Origin: an uncultured Muribaculaceae bacterium
GTDB lineage: Bacteria > Bacteroidota > Bacteroidia > Bacteroidales > Muribaculaceae
Direction of reading: 5' to 3'
DNA: 64,000 bases
NCBI GenBank assembly: GCA_910576935.1
Contig: CAJTKG010000002.1
Coordinates: 1 to 64,000 of the forward strand
Shown: in pieces, positions 50,480-58,713 of the stretch
Layout: every line of letters starts with the position of its first letter
Position numbering within the stretch: the stretch's first letter is position 1
Made by a program: the position numbers and the translations under genes
The notes under the pieces: generated by a model
Database searches by the model: none
What the model saw: the letters and a program-made list of their open reading frames with translations, nothing else
Told to the model about the DNA's origin: nothing

Positions 50480-52564
50480 CTATCTGCGGCCGCCGCCGGT
50501 GTTTGGACGTATGCCATGATTGCCTCCGAAGCCCCCGAAACCTCCGAATCCGTTGTTGCCCGGGCGCCGGTTGTTGAGGTTGTTGGGATTGTTGCGGTCA
50601 TAGTAGCCGTCGTCGGGGTCGATCGGGTTGCCGAATTCGTCGTATTCGGGTTCTTTCGGCTCCTGCTCGCCGTTCTTAAGCTTGGGCTTGTTCTTCTTTA
50701 TGGCCGACGGTTTCTGACGGTCGATGGCTTCGGCATAGATGTCCCAGTTTTGTTCGATGTCCCAGTTTTTCTTGAGGGTCAGCTTCTTGTTATAGTAGTA
50801 TACTTCTTCGGGCTGGCGCTTGTCGGGCAGGTTGCCCGTGTCCCACTCGCCGTTGCCGTTGGCATCGAGATACAATCGGGCGTAATATGTGCCTGGTTCG
50901 ACCCATTTGAATGAGGCTCGGCCATCTTTGACTTCGGCTGTCATAACGGGTTTGTCGCCGTTGTCAAGGAGTTCGACGACGGCTTTGTCTTTTCGGCCTG
51001 TCGAGTCTGAGGCGAGACCGGTTATGTTGAAGGCCAGATTTGAGTAGTCTTCAATCTGTTTTACTTTTATTTCCTGGCGCAAAGGTTTGTTCCATTGGCC
51101 GTAGATGCCTGTGATGGCGGTAGAGTCGACAGTCAGGCGGTATTGTGCGCCGGGAATCCAGTCGACGTCGATGTTGAAGCGTAGCAACGGCAGCAACGAG
51201 TCGGGACGCATCTCGCTCTTTTCCGAGGGCAGCCAGAGTGTATCTTCTTTAACTTCGAGTCTTATCAGGCGCTGTATGGCGGTGTCGACAGGCTGGTCGG
51301 TTTCTATGGTGATGGGTTTGTAGACGTCCTGTGTGGTGCCGCTCGCGAGTTTGAGGCCGAGGAATGTCTTGGGCTGTGGTACGCCGGCCGAGTCGGTCGT
51401 GACACTGTCTTCGTTTTCCTTGTCTTTGTCTTTCTTTTTCTTGGCAGGCTTGGGGTCGCGGAAATAGAAGCGCAGGGTGTCGGTCTGCGGCGAGAGCAGG
51501 TCGTTGGTGTCTGTCTTGAGATAGTTTACCGAGAGCATGAGCGAGTCGGTGTTGAGTACGGTGGTGTCTGTTATCCAGTAGATGAGAGAGTCGAGTTTTT
51601 CGTTTTTCTGCACGAGAGCCCACTCTGATATGTCGCGTCCGCGGTTGCGCTCCGAGGCTATTGTGATTTTGGGGAGCGAGTCGGCCGGAGCGGCGAATTT
51701 CAGTTGTATCAAGCGACGCTCGGGGCGGCTATAGTCTTTGAGGTACTGAGGCAGATAGTTCTGGTTGAACCATGAGAGCAGTATGTCGTTGGGAAGATAT
51801 TTGATGCCGGGGCGTATCACCGTCGAATCGCTTCCGTCTGCGGCCCGCAAAGTGTCGCTGACGCTGAAGTTTTCGGTAGAAGGCGATACGGTGACGTCAT
51901 AGAAAGCCACGTTTTCCGAGCGATCCCAGTGGTAGTCGCGGTTGAGGTCGTTGATGGCGTAGATGCGGTAGTCGCCGGGTTTGAGATTGCGTATGGTAAA
52001 CTGGCCGTATTGGTTAGTGCGCGCGATGCGTTCGAACGGCAGGGTTGTGATGGCCGAGTCGTCGAGGTTTGAGTAGACGCCGACGAGCATGCCTTGCGCC
52101 GGTTCGAGATTGCGCGCTTCGAGCACCATGCCTGATATGCGCAACGAGTCGATGCTGTCGCCAGTCGAGAAGTCGACGGCAAATCCGTCGAGGATGTTGC
52201 CTTCGTTGAGATCTTTGATTGCGTCGGCAAAGTCGACGGTGTATGTCATGTCGGGTTTAAGGGTGTCGCGGAACTCGACCGTGACGCGGCGGCCGTTGGC
52301 GCTGACGGCAGGGGGCTGTATCTGTACGGGCGACACTACAACTTTATTGAACGGGTCGTCGAGCTGGACGTTCTCGTCAAAAAAAAGAGTCAGTCTGTTG
52401 CCGTTGAAATTCAGTTGTCCCGGTGTGGGGCGCGAGCTGACAAAAACCGGCGGGTCTTCGTCGCGTGGACCGCCTTCAGGCCTGCCGATACTCGCGCATG
52501 AGCCGATGACAAAGGCACTTGCCACGGCAAACAACAGATGCATATGTGAAAACTTTATTTTCAT
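50480..52564 (-). CDS. Ig-like domain lipoprotein
   Basis: 694 residues from MKIKFSHMHLL; the ATG at 52573 lies inside the -7 box. Lipobox FVIGSC at about 19-24. N-terminal Big_5-like domain (PEGGPRDEDPPVFVSSRPTPG to TYTVDFADAIKDLNEGN, about 28-135), then a carboxypeptidase-regulatory-like fold (GVYSNLDD...TNQYGQFTIRNLKPGDYRIYAINDLNRDYHWD). The C-terminal 60 residues are Pro/Asn/Gly-rich (NNPNNLNNRRPGNNGFGGF). Found in many Bacteroidota; function unknown, outer membrane location inferred. Confidence 0.85.
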   Translation of the reverse strand: MKIKFSHMHLLFAVASAFVIGSCASIGRPEGGPRDEDPPVFVSSRPTPGQLNFNGNRLTLFFDENVQLDDPFNKVVVSPVQIQPPAVSANGRRVTVEFRDTLKPDMTYTVDFADAIKDLNEGNILDGFAVDFSTGDSIDSLRISGMVLEARNLEPAQGMLVGVYSNLDDSAITTLPFERIARTNQYGQFTIRNLKPGDYRIYAINDLNRDYHWDRSENVAFYDVTVSPSTENFSVSDTLRAADGSDSTVIRPGIKYLPNDILLSWFNQNYLPQYLKDYSRPERRLIQLKFAAPADSLPKITIASERNRGRDISEWALVQKNEKLDSLIYWITDTTVLNTDSLMLSVNYLKTDTNDLLSPQTDTLRFYFRDPKPAKKKKDKDKENEDSVTTDSAGVPQPKTFLGLKLASGTTQDVYKPITIETDQPVDTAIQRLIRLEVKEDTLWLPSEKSEMRPDSLLPLLRFNIDVDWIPGAQYRLTVDSTAITGIYGQWNKPLRQEIKVKQIEDYSNLAFNITGLASDSTGRKDKAVVELLDNGDKPVMTAEVKDGRASFKWVEPGTYYARLYLDANGNGEWDTGNLPDKRQPEEVYYYNKKLTLKKNWDIEQNWDIYAEAIDRQKPSAIKKNKPKLKNGEQEPKEPEYDEFGNPIDPDDGYYDRNNPNNLNNRRPGNNGFGGFGGFGGNHGIRPNTGGGRR

Positions 52565-52570
52565 CGTTGG

Positions 52571-52578
52571 CAAAATTA
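52571..52578 (-). promoter_or_regulatory. -7 box of the Ig-like lipoprotein gene
   Basis: TAATTTTG on the minus strand, seven bases before the ATG at 52564, implying a near leaderless transcript. Confidence 0.45.
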
Positions 52579-52695
52579 ATAAAATATCGGCAGACTGTTT
52601 CAGTGTTATCGGTCAAATTAGTGTAATTGGCGAAATTGGTGCGCAACTTTGAAGATTTTTAAGATGAATTATTTTAAAAATTCGTCATAATTACT

Positions 52696-52703
52696 TAATT
52701 TTG
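52696..52703 (+). promoter_or_regulatory. -7 box of the glycerophosphodiesterase gene
   Basis: TAATTTTG on the plus strand, 41 bases before the ATG at 52745. Confidence 0.5.
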
Positions 52704-52744
52704 CCTAAATGCAAATATATGCGACAATCAATAATTCTTTTATC

Positions 52745-55582
52745 ATGAAAAAACTGACTACATTTCTATCGCTTATAGCTTTGGCTATCAGTGTTAATGC
52801 ACAGCCGTTGCTTGTCGGACACCGCGGCAGCTCGTATGGTGTCGAGAGTTCTCTCGAAGCCTTGCGTGCCGGTGCCGAACTCGGCTATGAGTATCTCGAG
52901 TCTGATGTCAAGGTCTGCAAGGGCGGCGACTTCGTGCTTTCGCATGATGACGACACCAAACGTCTCGGCGGCACCAAGACTATCACCGGCTCGACTCTTG
53001 AAGAGCTTCAGAGCGAGGTGCTCACCCAGACACGCGGCGGTGTCAAATATACCGGACGTCTCGCATCGCTCAACGAATGGCTCGATCTATGCAATGAGCT
53101 AAACGTGCGTCCTCTTATAGAGTTGAAATGGGCTACCGGCATTAACAACAACGACCAGTCAAACATCCCGTCGCTCATCAAGACTATCGAGGCCAAGGGT
53201 CTTCGTGACAAATGTATCATCATGACTTCGATGAAACCGTGTCTCGAATATATCCGCAAGAATTATCCCGATATCACCCTGCAGTTCCTCACCGGCCAAT
53301 ATTGGGCCAACCATTTCGACTGGTGTGTCGAGTGGGGTATCGATGTTGACATCCAGGCCGGATATTTTGACAAATCGACGGTCGAGAAATATCACGACAA
53401 AGGCCTTAAAGTAAATATGTGGACGACCAACAGCGCCGACGGTTATCGCACATACGGTAATATGGGTTGCGATTTCATCACCACAGACAACCTTGACCCT
53501 AAGAATCTCCCCGAGCTCGACCCGGAGATCACACGTCCGCAGAATACGGTCGACTTTCCCCGCACCTCTTACGAAGCCCGAGTCTCAGGCTACTATGATT
53601 TATTAACCGAGTCAACCGTCCCTTTCGTCACTGAGGGCGAGACAGCCGCTGTCAGAATTATCGACGGCAAACGTGTGTCGCTGGTCAAAAAAACCGACGG
53701 CACGACTGCCGTATATGCCGACGGCATCACCGACAATCTTGCCCCCGCCTCGATTGTATCACTCAATGCCATAACCACTACTGCCGACGGTCGTGTAGCC
53801 ATGATCGGAGCGCCTTCCGACGCCACACTTGACATTGTTGTCGTCGACGTCTTCGGCGAGGCCGCTCCTCTTGCCATCAGTCTGACACCGGCCGACCTCG
53901 GTCTTGCCGAAGGTACAGTCATCGGCCAATCGGTGACTGTCAGCGGCCGCGCTGACGCACTGCGTCTATATATCGCCGCAGGTGACAAGAGTGGCGTCAA
54001 TAATGTTGTCATGGCAGATCTCACCGCCGACGGCAAGGTTGAGGCCGCCGTGGTCAACAGTCTTGTCATTTCGTCGAACCCCGAGCTTCATATCGCAGTG
54101 ACACCATTCTCTCGTGACCGCCTGCTGGTAGGTCTTAACGGTACACTTTCTCTATATGACTTCGATGTCACACCCGGCGGCACGCTTACGGCCGTAGACG
54201 CTCTTCCCGCGAGATTCACGGATGTCAATGCCGCGGCTGTATCTTTTTTGAGATATGGTAAAAAAATCTATATGGAGATCGTATCAAACGGTGTCGGACG
54301 TCTCTATGATGCCACAGACGGTCTTGCGTCGGTAACTCCGGTGTCTGACGATATCATAGCACAGACCGGTATGCCTGTCGACAAGGTTGTCTCGACGGCT
54401 CTCGTAGGTGGAGAAAATGAATCATATATATATATAATGAGTAATGACGGCAGTATGTCGACCGGTGTCATCGACCCATTCGAGGCCATACCGCCGGTTG
54501 CCGCGCAGGAATTTGAGCTGACAAAGATATGGCTCAATGCCAATACCACCGATAACGCTCCCGAACACATCGATGGTACAAACGCTCAGCAGGGTACGGC
54601 CGTCAAAGGTATTTTCTATGTAAACGACTGTGCTGACAAAAAAATCTATGTCTTTGATCAGACCGGCTGTATCGGTTCGATTCCGGGCGGTGCCGGCTGG
54701 GGATGTTGCCGTGACGACAAGGGCAATATCATTGTCCGCGATGACAAGCTTTCGGGAAATACCCATAAATTTATTGTCTACCCGGCAGGAGCAACTCCCG
54801 ACAATTATGGTATGCCGCTTACTTTTGAGGTTGAAGTTCCTCTTGACGGCCAGACCAATTTCATCAATGCCTCGGGCGATGTGTACGCCGGTCGCGGTTA
54901 CGTCTATCTGTTTCCCAACGGCAAAGACGCCGCCAATATTATTTTCTTCGAGGACGGTGAGTATATTGGCTCACGCGCATCCAAAGGTCTGATGCTTACA
55001 GGTTCGACAGCGGGTTATGTCATACCCCGCGACAATGACACAGAGCACTGGTGCTACCAGGTGCGCGCATCGGGTGTCTACAATTATGATGCCGCAGTCA
55101 ACACCGAGATGATTGCCGGACGTGCGTCGACGTCTGCGCCGTCGCGTAATTCGACCGGCGGGTTCGCCCGGTTTGAGCTGGCTGATAACGAAATTATCGT
55201 CCACAACTCGGGAGCTAACTATAAAGGTGGTTTCACTGTAAGAAACAACAGCAATGAATCTGAGGTCATAGCCACAGTTGCTCCTATCGGTAAACTCGGT
55301 TATGAAGCAGGAGGCAACTATTCGACGTTCAACTGGCTTATCGCCGAACCAACTGACAATGATAATATCTATAATATCTATCAATATTGTCCGTCAAACG
55401 GCATGGGGCTTTATCAGCTCAGTGTCAAAGGTTCGGGCATCAGTGACATTGCGACCGGCGAAGTCGATGGCGAGGCTGTCTATTACAACCTCAGCGGTAT
55501 TCCTGTCAGAGCTGACAATCTCGTGGCCGGCATATATATAAAGGTAGCCGGCGGCAAAGCTACCAAGGTTGTTGTGAAATAA
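52745..55582 (+). CDS. Secreted glycerophosphodiester phosphodiesterase with long C-terminal extension
   Basis: 945 residues from MKKLTTFLSLIALAISVNA. The GDPD barrel (about 20-255) shows the catalytic GHRGSSYG, the metal-site ESDVKVCKGGDFVLSHDD and NMWTTNSADGYR. It hydrolyses glycerophosphodiesters to glycerol 3-phosphate and alcohol. The next 650 residues are unusual: repeated beta strands with 'dg.taVyadGi' and 'NAsGDVYAGRGYVYLFPNGKDA' suggest a beta-propeller. The end is YYNLSGIPV then VAGIYIKVAGGKATKVVVK, the sorting-like tail. An upstream in-frame ATG at 52709 is less likely because it precedes the signal peptide. Confidence 0.87.
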   Translation: MKKLTTFLSLIALAISVNAQPLLVGHRGSSYGVESSLEALRAGAELGYEYLESDVKVCKGGDFVLSHDDDTKRLGGTKTITGSTLEELQSEVLTQTRGGVKYTGRLASLNEWLDLCNELNVRPLIELKWATGINNNDQSNIPSLIKTIEAKGLRDKCIIMTSMKPCLEYIRKNYPDITLQFLTGQYWANHFDWCVEWGIDVDIQAGYFDKSTVEKYHDKGLKVNMWTTNSADGYRTYGNMGCDFITTDNLDPKNLPELDPEITRPQNTVDFPRTSYEARVSGYYDLLTESTVPFVTEGETAAVRIIDGKRVSLVKKTDGTTAVYADGITDNLAPASIVSLNAITTTADGRVAMIGAPSDATLDIVVVDVFGEAAPLAISLTPADLGLAEGTVIGQSVTVSGRADALRLYIAAGDKSGVNNVVMADLTADGKVEAAVVNSLVISSNPELHIAVTPFSRDRLLVGLNGTLSLYDFDVTPGGTLTAVDALPARFTDVNAAAVSFLRYGKKIYMEIVSNGVGRLYDATDGLASVTPVSDDIIAQTGMPVDKVVSTALVGGENESYIYIMSNDGSMSTGVIDPFEAIPPVAAQEFELTKIWLNANTTDNAPEHIDGTNAQQGTAVKGIFYVNDCADKKIYVFDQTGCIGSIPGGAGWGCCRDDKGNIIVRDDKLSGNTHKFIVYPAGATPDNYGMPLTFEVEVPLDGQTNFINASGDVYAGRGYVYLFPNGKDAANIIFFEDGEYIGSRASKGLMLTGSTAGYVIPRDNDTEHWCYQVRASGVYNYDAAVNTEMIAGRASTSAPSRNSTGGFARFELADNEIIVHNSGANYKGGFTVRNNSNESEVIATVAPIGKLGYEAGGNYSTFNWLIAEPTDNDNIYNIYQYCPSNGMGLYQLSVKGSGISDIATGEVDGEAVYYNLSGIPVRADNLVAGIYIKVAGGKATKVVVK

Positions 55583-55607
55583 ACATATCTATTACATAGT
55601 GTCAACG

Positions 55608-55640
55608 GCCCCGCCTCAAAATTTTGAAGCGGGGCTTTTT
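55608..55640 (+). terminator. Terminator of the glycerophosphodiesterase gene
   Basis: GCCCCGC pairs with GCGGGGC, followed by TTTTT; the inner TCAAAATTTTGA extends the stem. Confidence 0.85.
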
Positions 55641-55667
55641 GTGCCTGCAGGTGATGGAGTGTTGGCT

Positions 55668-57335
55668 TTAAAGCCGTTGCCGGCCAATTTCCATGACTCT
55701 TTCTTCAAGCTCTTTTCGGTTGCCCAATGCTTTGTTTCTTGTCTTGACACGATAATTATATATCGTGGTTACAGAATAGCGGAGAAATTGTGCGATTTTG
55801 ACACTGTCGGTAATGCCAAGTCTGATGAGTGCGAAAATCCTCAGTTCGGTATTCAGCAGGCCGTCCTTGTTTAAGACGATGCGTTCGTCGGGTTTAAGCA
55901 ATTTGTTGAAATCATCGACAAAAGTGGGGAAGAGTTTCAAGAACGTCGTGTCGAAATTACGATAAAACGCTTTGAGCTCACCGTCGATCATCTCTGTTGA
56001 TTTCAGGTTTTTTCTGAGATCTTCGATTTTTCCGGCTGAGAGGAGTTTGTTCAAAGATTTTATGTAAGAATCGAATTTTTCGATATATAAGGAGCACTGC
56101 TCCATGAATTTGGTTATGTAGACTTCTTTTATTTTCGAGTTTTCGGCGATAGAGTGGTTGGCTTCGGTCAATCGGTTGTTGAAGTTCTCGAGTTCGGCGT
56201 TAAGTTGTTTCAATTGGTTGTTTGCGGCGATGGCTTGCCCGTGTGCGGCTTTTGTTTTTTTCATCTGTCGCCATATCCATCTGATTGCAACAAGAAGGAA
56301 CACGGCAAGAATGCTGATGATTATGATCAGAGTATGCTGACGCTCACGCTGGAGCTGTATTTCCCGCAGGTATGCAGAGTTGACAATCGGGAAAATGTCA
56401 TTTATTTCAAGGATGCGCTGGCGGGCGTTGCATTTCTGTGCGTCGCTCATTGCAATGCGTAGGAATTCATGGGCTGTGTCTATATCGCCTTCCTCGAACA
56501 AGAGTACGGCAAGTTGGCGGAGCGAGACATATTCGCGCACCGATGCCTGCATATCGGCGATTGATGATATCAGCAGGTTTTTTTTCTGTTTGTCGAGATT
56601 GCCGAGTTTCTTATAGGCGAAAGCCAGAGAATTGGCCAAAATGGCTCTGTCGTGGGTTGAGTATTCATTGTTGTCAATGTAATCTTCAAGAATTGCCACC
56701 GATTTTTCGCTTTCGCCTTTGCGGTTATATTTATCCGACATATCGATGACGTAGGACAAAGACCCCGGCGGACATAGCGAAAGCAAGGAATCCTGATAAG
56801 CCTCGAATACCCCCAGATATTTATCTTTGTCCTCTTTTCTGACCGAGAAATCCATGAGATAGGAGGCAACGGTGCGGTTGATATAATAGTAATATGGTCT
56901 GAGATATCCGGGCAGTGAGCTGTAGGGTATGGAATCCATGATCTCCATGGCTTCCTTATACATGCCTATGCTGCCGAGAACATTTGCCGTGTTCATGCGG
57001 GCATTTGTGATGAACTCAGGCTTCCCGGTCTTGAATGCGACGGTTTCACGCCTCTTGCAATAAGCGAAAGCCGAGTCGGTATTATATGGCCTGAATGCGT
57101 CAAACAGGTCTCCCAAAGCCAGAAACCGGGCTTCGTCGTCTGAAGCCGAATATAATGCCTGTCTCAGTTCGTCGAGACGGTTTTCTTTCTGCGTGATATA
57201 GGTCTCCCTGTTCTGAATTGTATTGAGGAGTTCAGACATCAGAGAGTCGGTTTCTGTATGCGTCGATGTGCAGCCGGTCGTTACCGTCAGCACAAGCATT
57301 ATGATCAAGTCGGTAAGTTGTCCTTTAAGCTTCAT
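55668..57335 (-). CDS. DUF6377-type membrane regulator with TPR-like sensor part
   Basis: 555 residues from MKLKGQLTD; the upstream ATG at 57350 lies before the -7 box. Lipobox-like TVTTGC follows the first helix, then about 300 residues of TPR-like helices (periplasmic), one membrane helix (TLIIIISILAVFLLVAIRWIW, about 330-350), a coiled coil and a C-terminal part ending with a LuxR-like helix-turn-helix (LNTELRIFALIRLGITDSVKIAQFLRYSVTTIYNYR). Such proteins are transcription regulators next to polysaccharide loci in Bacteroidota. It is divergent from the SusE/F-GH31 genes and is probably their regulator. Confidence 0.85.
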   Translation of the reverse strand: MKLKGQLTDLIIMLVLTVTTGCTSTHTETDSLMSELLNTIQNRETYITQKENRLDELRQALYSASDDEARFLALGDLFDAFRPYNTDSAFAYCKRRETVAFKTGKPEFITNARMNTANVLGSIGMYKEAMEIMDSIPYSSLPGYLRPYYYYINRTVASYLMDFSVRKEDKDKYLGVFEAYQDSLLSLCPPGSLSYVIDMSDKYNRKGESEKSVAILEDYIDNNEYSTHDRAILANSLAFAYKKLGNLDKQKKNLLISSIADMQASVREYVSLRQLAVLLFEEGDIDTAHEFLRIAMSDAQKCNARQRILEINDIFPIVNSAYLREIQLQRERQHTLIIIISILAVFLLVAIRWIWRQMKKTKAAHGQAIAANNQLKQLNAELENFNNRLTEANHSIAENSKIKEVYITKFMEQCSLYIEKFDSYIKSLNKLLSAGKIEDLRKNLKSTEMIDGELKAFYRNFDTTFLKLFPTFVDDFNKLLKPDERIVLNKDGLLNTELRIFALIRLGITDSVKIAQFLRYSVTTIYNYRVKTRNKALGNRKELEERVMEIGRQRL

Positions 57336-57338
57336 ACG

Positions 57339-57346
57339 CAAAATTA
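57339..57346 (-). promoter_or_regulatory. -7 box of the regulator gene
   Basis: TAATTTTG on the minus strand, directly before the ATG at 57335. Confidence 0.45.
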
Positions 57347-57747
57347 GCAAAAAAATATATAAGTAGAGCCGGCAGGACAGAATTTGGGTAATTATGTGTA
57401 AACTGACTGTTTAACATTTTGATCTTGTGTTTAACATTAGGTCGGTTTATGTTGCACTTGATGATACGAGCGGTTGCTATAATTAAGGAAATAAAAGGTA
57501 ATATTACGTAATTAAAAAGCTTTTGGGGCCACCTTTGTCGAACTACCTATTTTTACATGTTATATTAATACTATTATGTTGCTATACAGTTAATTGATGT
57601 TTTCAATATGCTTAAAAACGCTACTTATTCGCTACCAATGAGCTCTTGACCTTTTAAAACAGATGGTCATTGTATATTTTTGTAACAGAGATGCCAGGCA
57701 TCCATATGAGTCTAAAACCGTTTTAAACTAATCAAAAAATTTAACGT
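57347..57747. promoter_or_regulatory. Divergent control region of the alpha-glucoside locus
   Basis: About 400 AT-rich bases between the regulator and the first plus-strand gene. TATTTTTG at 57675-57682 is a candidate -7 box for the plus operon, 66 bases before its ATG, without a well-spaced -33 box, which fits an activator-dependent promoter. No clear palindrome was found by eye. Confidence 0.45.
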
Positions 57748-58632
57748 ATGCTTAATTTTACAAAATTTACGGCTTCTGCCGTCCTTATGTTGTCAACCGC
57801 TTTCGGAGCTTCGGCGATAGATCATCTTGAGATTATCGGTCCGGCTACTCCCGGTGGCTGGAGTATCGATGATTGCCCTCTGATGGTTCAGGATCCTGAC
57901 AACGAAAATGTATTTACTTATCTCGGCTATCTCAAGGCAGACGAAGAGTTCAAGTTTACCTCGGGAAAAGATTTCGGCGATCCCGGTAAAGAATTCCGCA
58001 ATGCTTCGACCGACCCCTACGATATCTCCAAACTCATACCCGGCGGCGACGACAATAAATTCAAGGTAGCAGAAAGCGCTAACTACAATGTGGTGTGTAA
58101 CGTCGCAGATCTGACGATATCTATTACCAAAGCCGAATATCAGGAAAATCCTGTCAGATTCAACAATCTTTTCCTCGTCGGCAACGCTACCGAGGGAGGC
58201 TGGGAGATAAAAGATGCCACACCTATGGTATGGGGCGGCGGTGAACATCCGTTTGTCTTTACTTACAGCGGTGAGTTGAAAGAAGGTGAATTCAAGATTG
58301 ACTCCAACCGCTACAGCGGCTCTTGGGGCGGTCCGTGGTTCTTTGCCGGAGTGGACGGAGACGGGAACATCGATTATTCGAAGATATCTTCAGACGGTAC
58401 CGGTGACCGCAAGTGGCAGATAATAGAGACCCATCGCTATGATATTAATGTAGATCTCCTTGCTGGCTCTATTTCCATAGTGAAGTCTGAAGAGGGTGCA
58501 GTCAGTGATATTGAGGCTGTCAATGACGAAGTTCCGGTATATTACAATCTGCAGGGTATTGTTGTAGCTGATCCAGCCAATGGCATATTTATAAAGAAGC
58601 AGGGTAATAAAGTTACAAAGGTCATATTATAA
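57748..58632 (+). CDS. SusE/SusF-like starch-binding protein with sorting-like tail
   Basis: 294 residues with signal peptide MLNFTKFTASAVLMLSTAFGASA and no lipobox. Two SusE/F-type carbohydrate-binding modules: LEIIGPATPGGWSIDDCPLM (about 27-130) and LFLVGNATEGGWEIKDATPM (about 140-245), each with the 'G.at.GGW' start and 'f.fTsgkdfg' strand. The end is YYNLQGIVV then GIFIKKQGNKVTKVIL. Classical SusE/F are outer-membrane lipoproteins; the tail instead of a lipobox implies another way to the surface. Binds alpha-glucan, inferred from family and GH31 neighbour. Confidence 0.87.
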   Translation: MLNFTKFTASAVLMLSTAFGASAIDHLEIIGPATPGGWSIDDCPLMVQDPDNENVFTYLGYLKADEEFKFTSGKDFGDPGKEFRNASTDPYDISKLIPGGDDNKFKVAESANYNVVCNVADLTISITKAEYQENPVRFNNLFLVGNATEGGWEIKDATPMVWGGGEHPFVFTYSGELKEGEFKIDSNRYSGSWGGPWFFAGVDGDGNIDYSKISSDGTGDRKWQIIETHRYDINVDLLAGSISIVKSEEGAVSDIEAVNDEVPVYYNLQGIVVADPANGIFIKKQGNKVTKVIL

Positions 58633-58648
58633 TATTTAAAACCTCGAG

Positions 58649-58688
58649 AATCATCCCGACCGGCGATTATTCACTGCTCGGGATGATT
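58649..58688 (+). terminator. Hairpin between the SusE/F-like gene and the GH31 gene
   Basis: AATCATCCCGA pairs with TCGGGATGATT (11 pairs, 18-base loop). No T run follows, so it may stabilise the upstream mRNA or reduce read-through rather than stop it. Confidence 0.5.
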
Positions 58689-58713
58689 AATATCAGTTAA
58701 CCAATAAAATATC

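Noticed and set aside
58645..58690. Riboswitch between the SusE/F-like and GH31 genes
   Set aside because: Only a single long hairpin is visible, without a conserved aptamer-like core.
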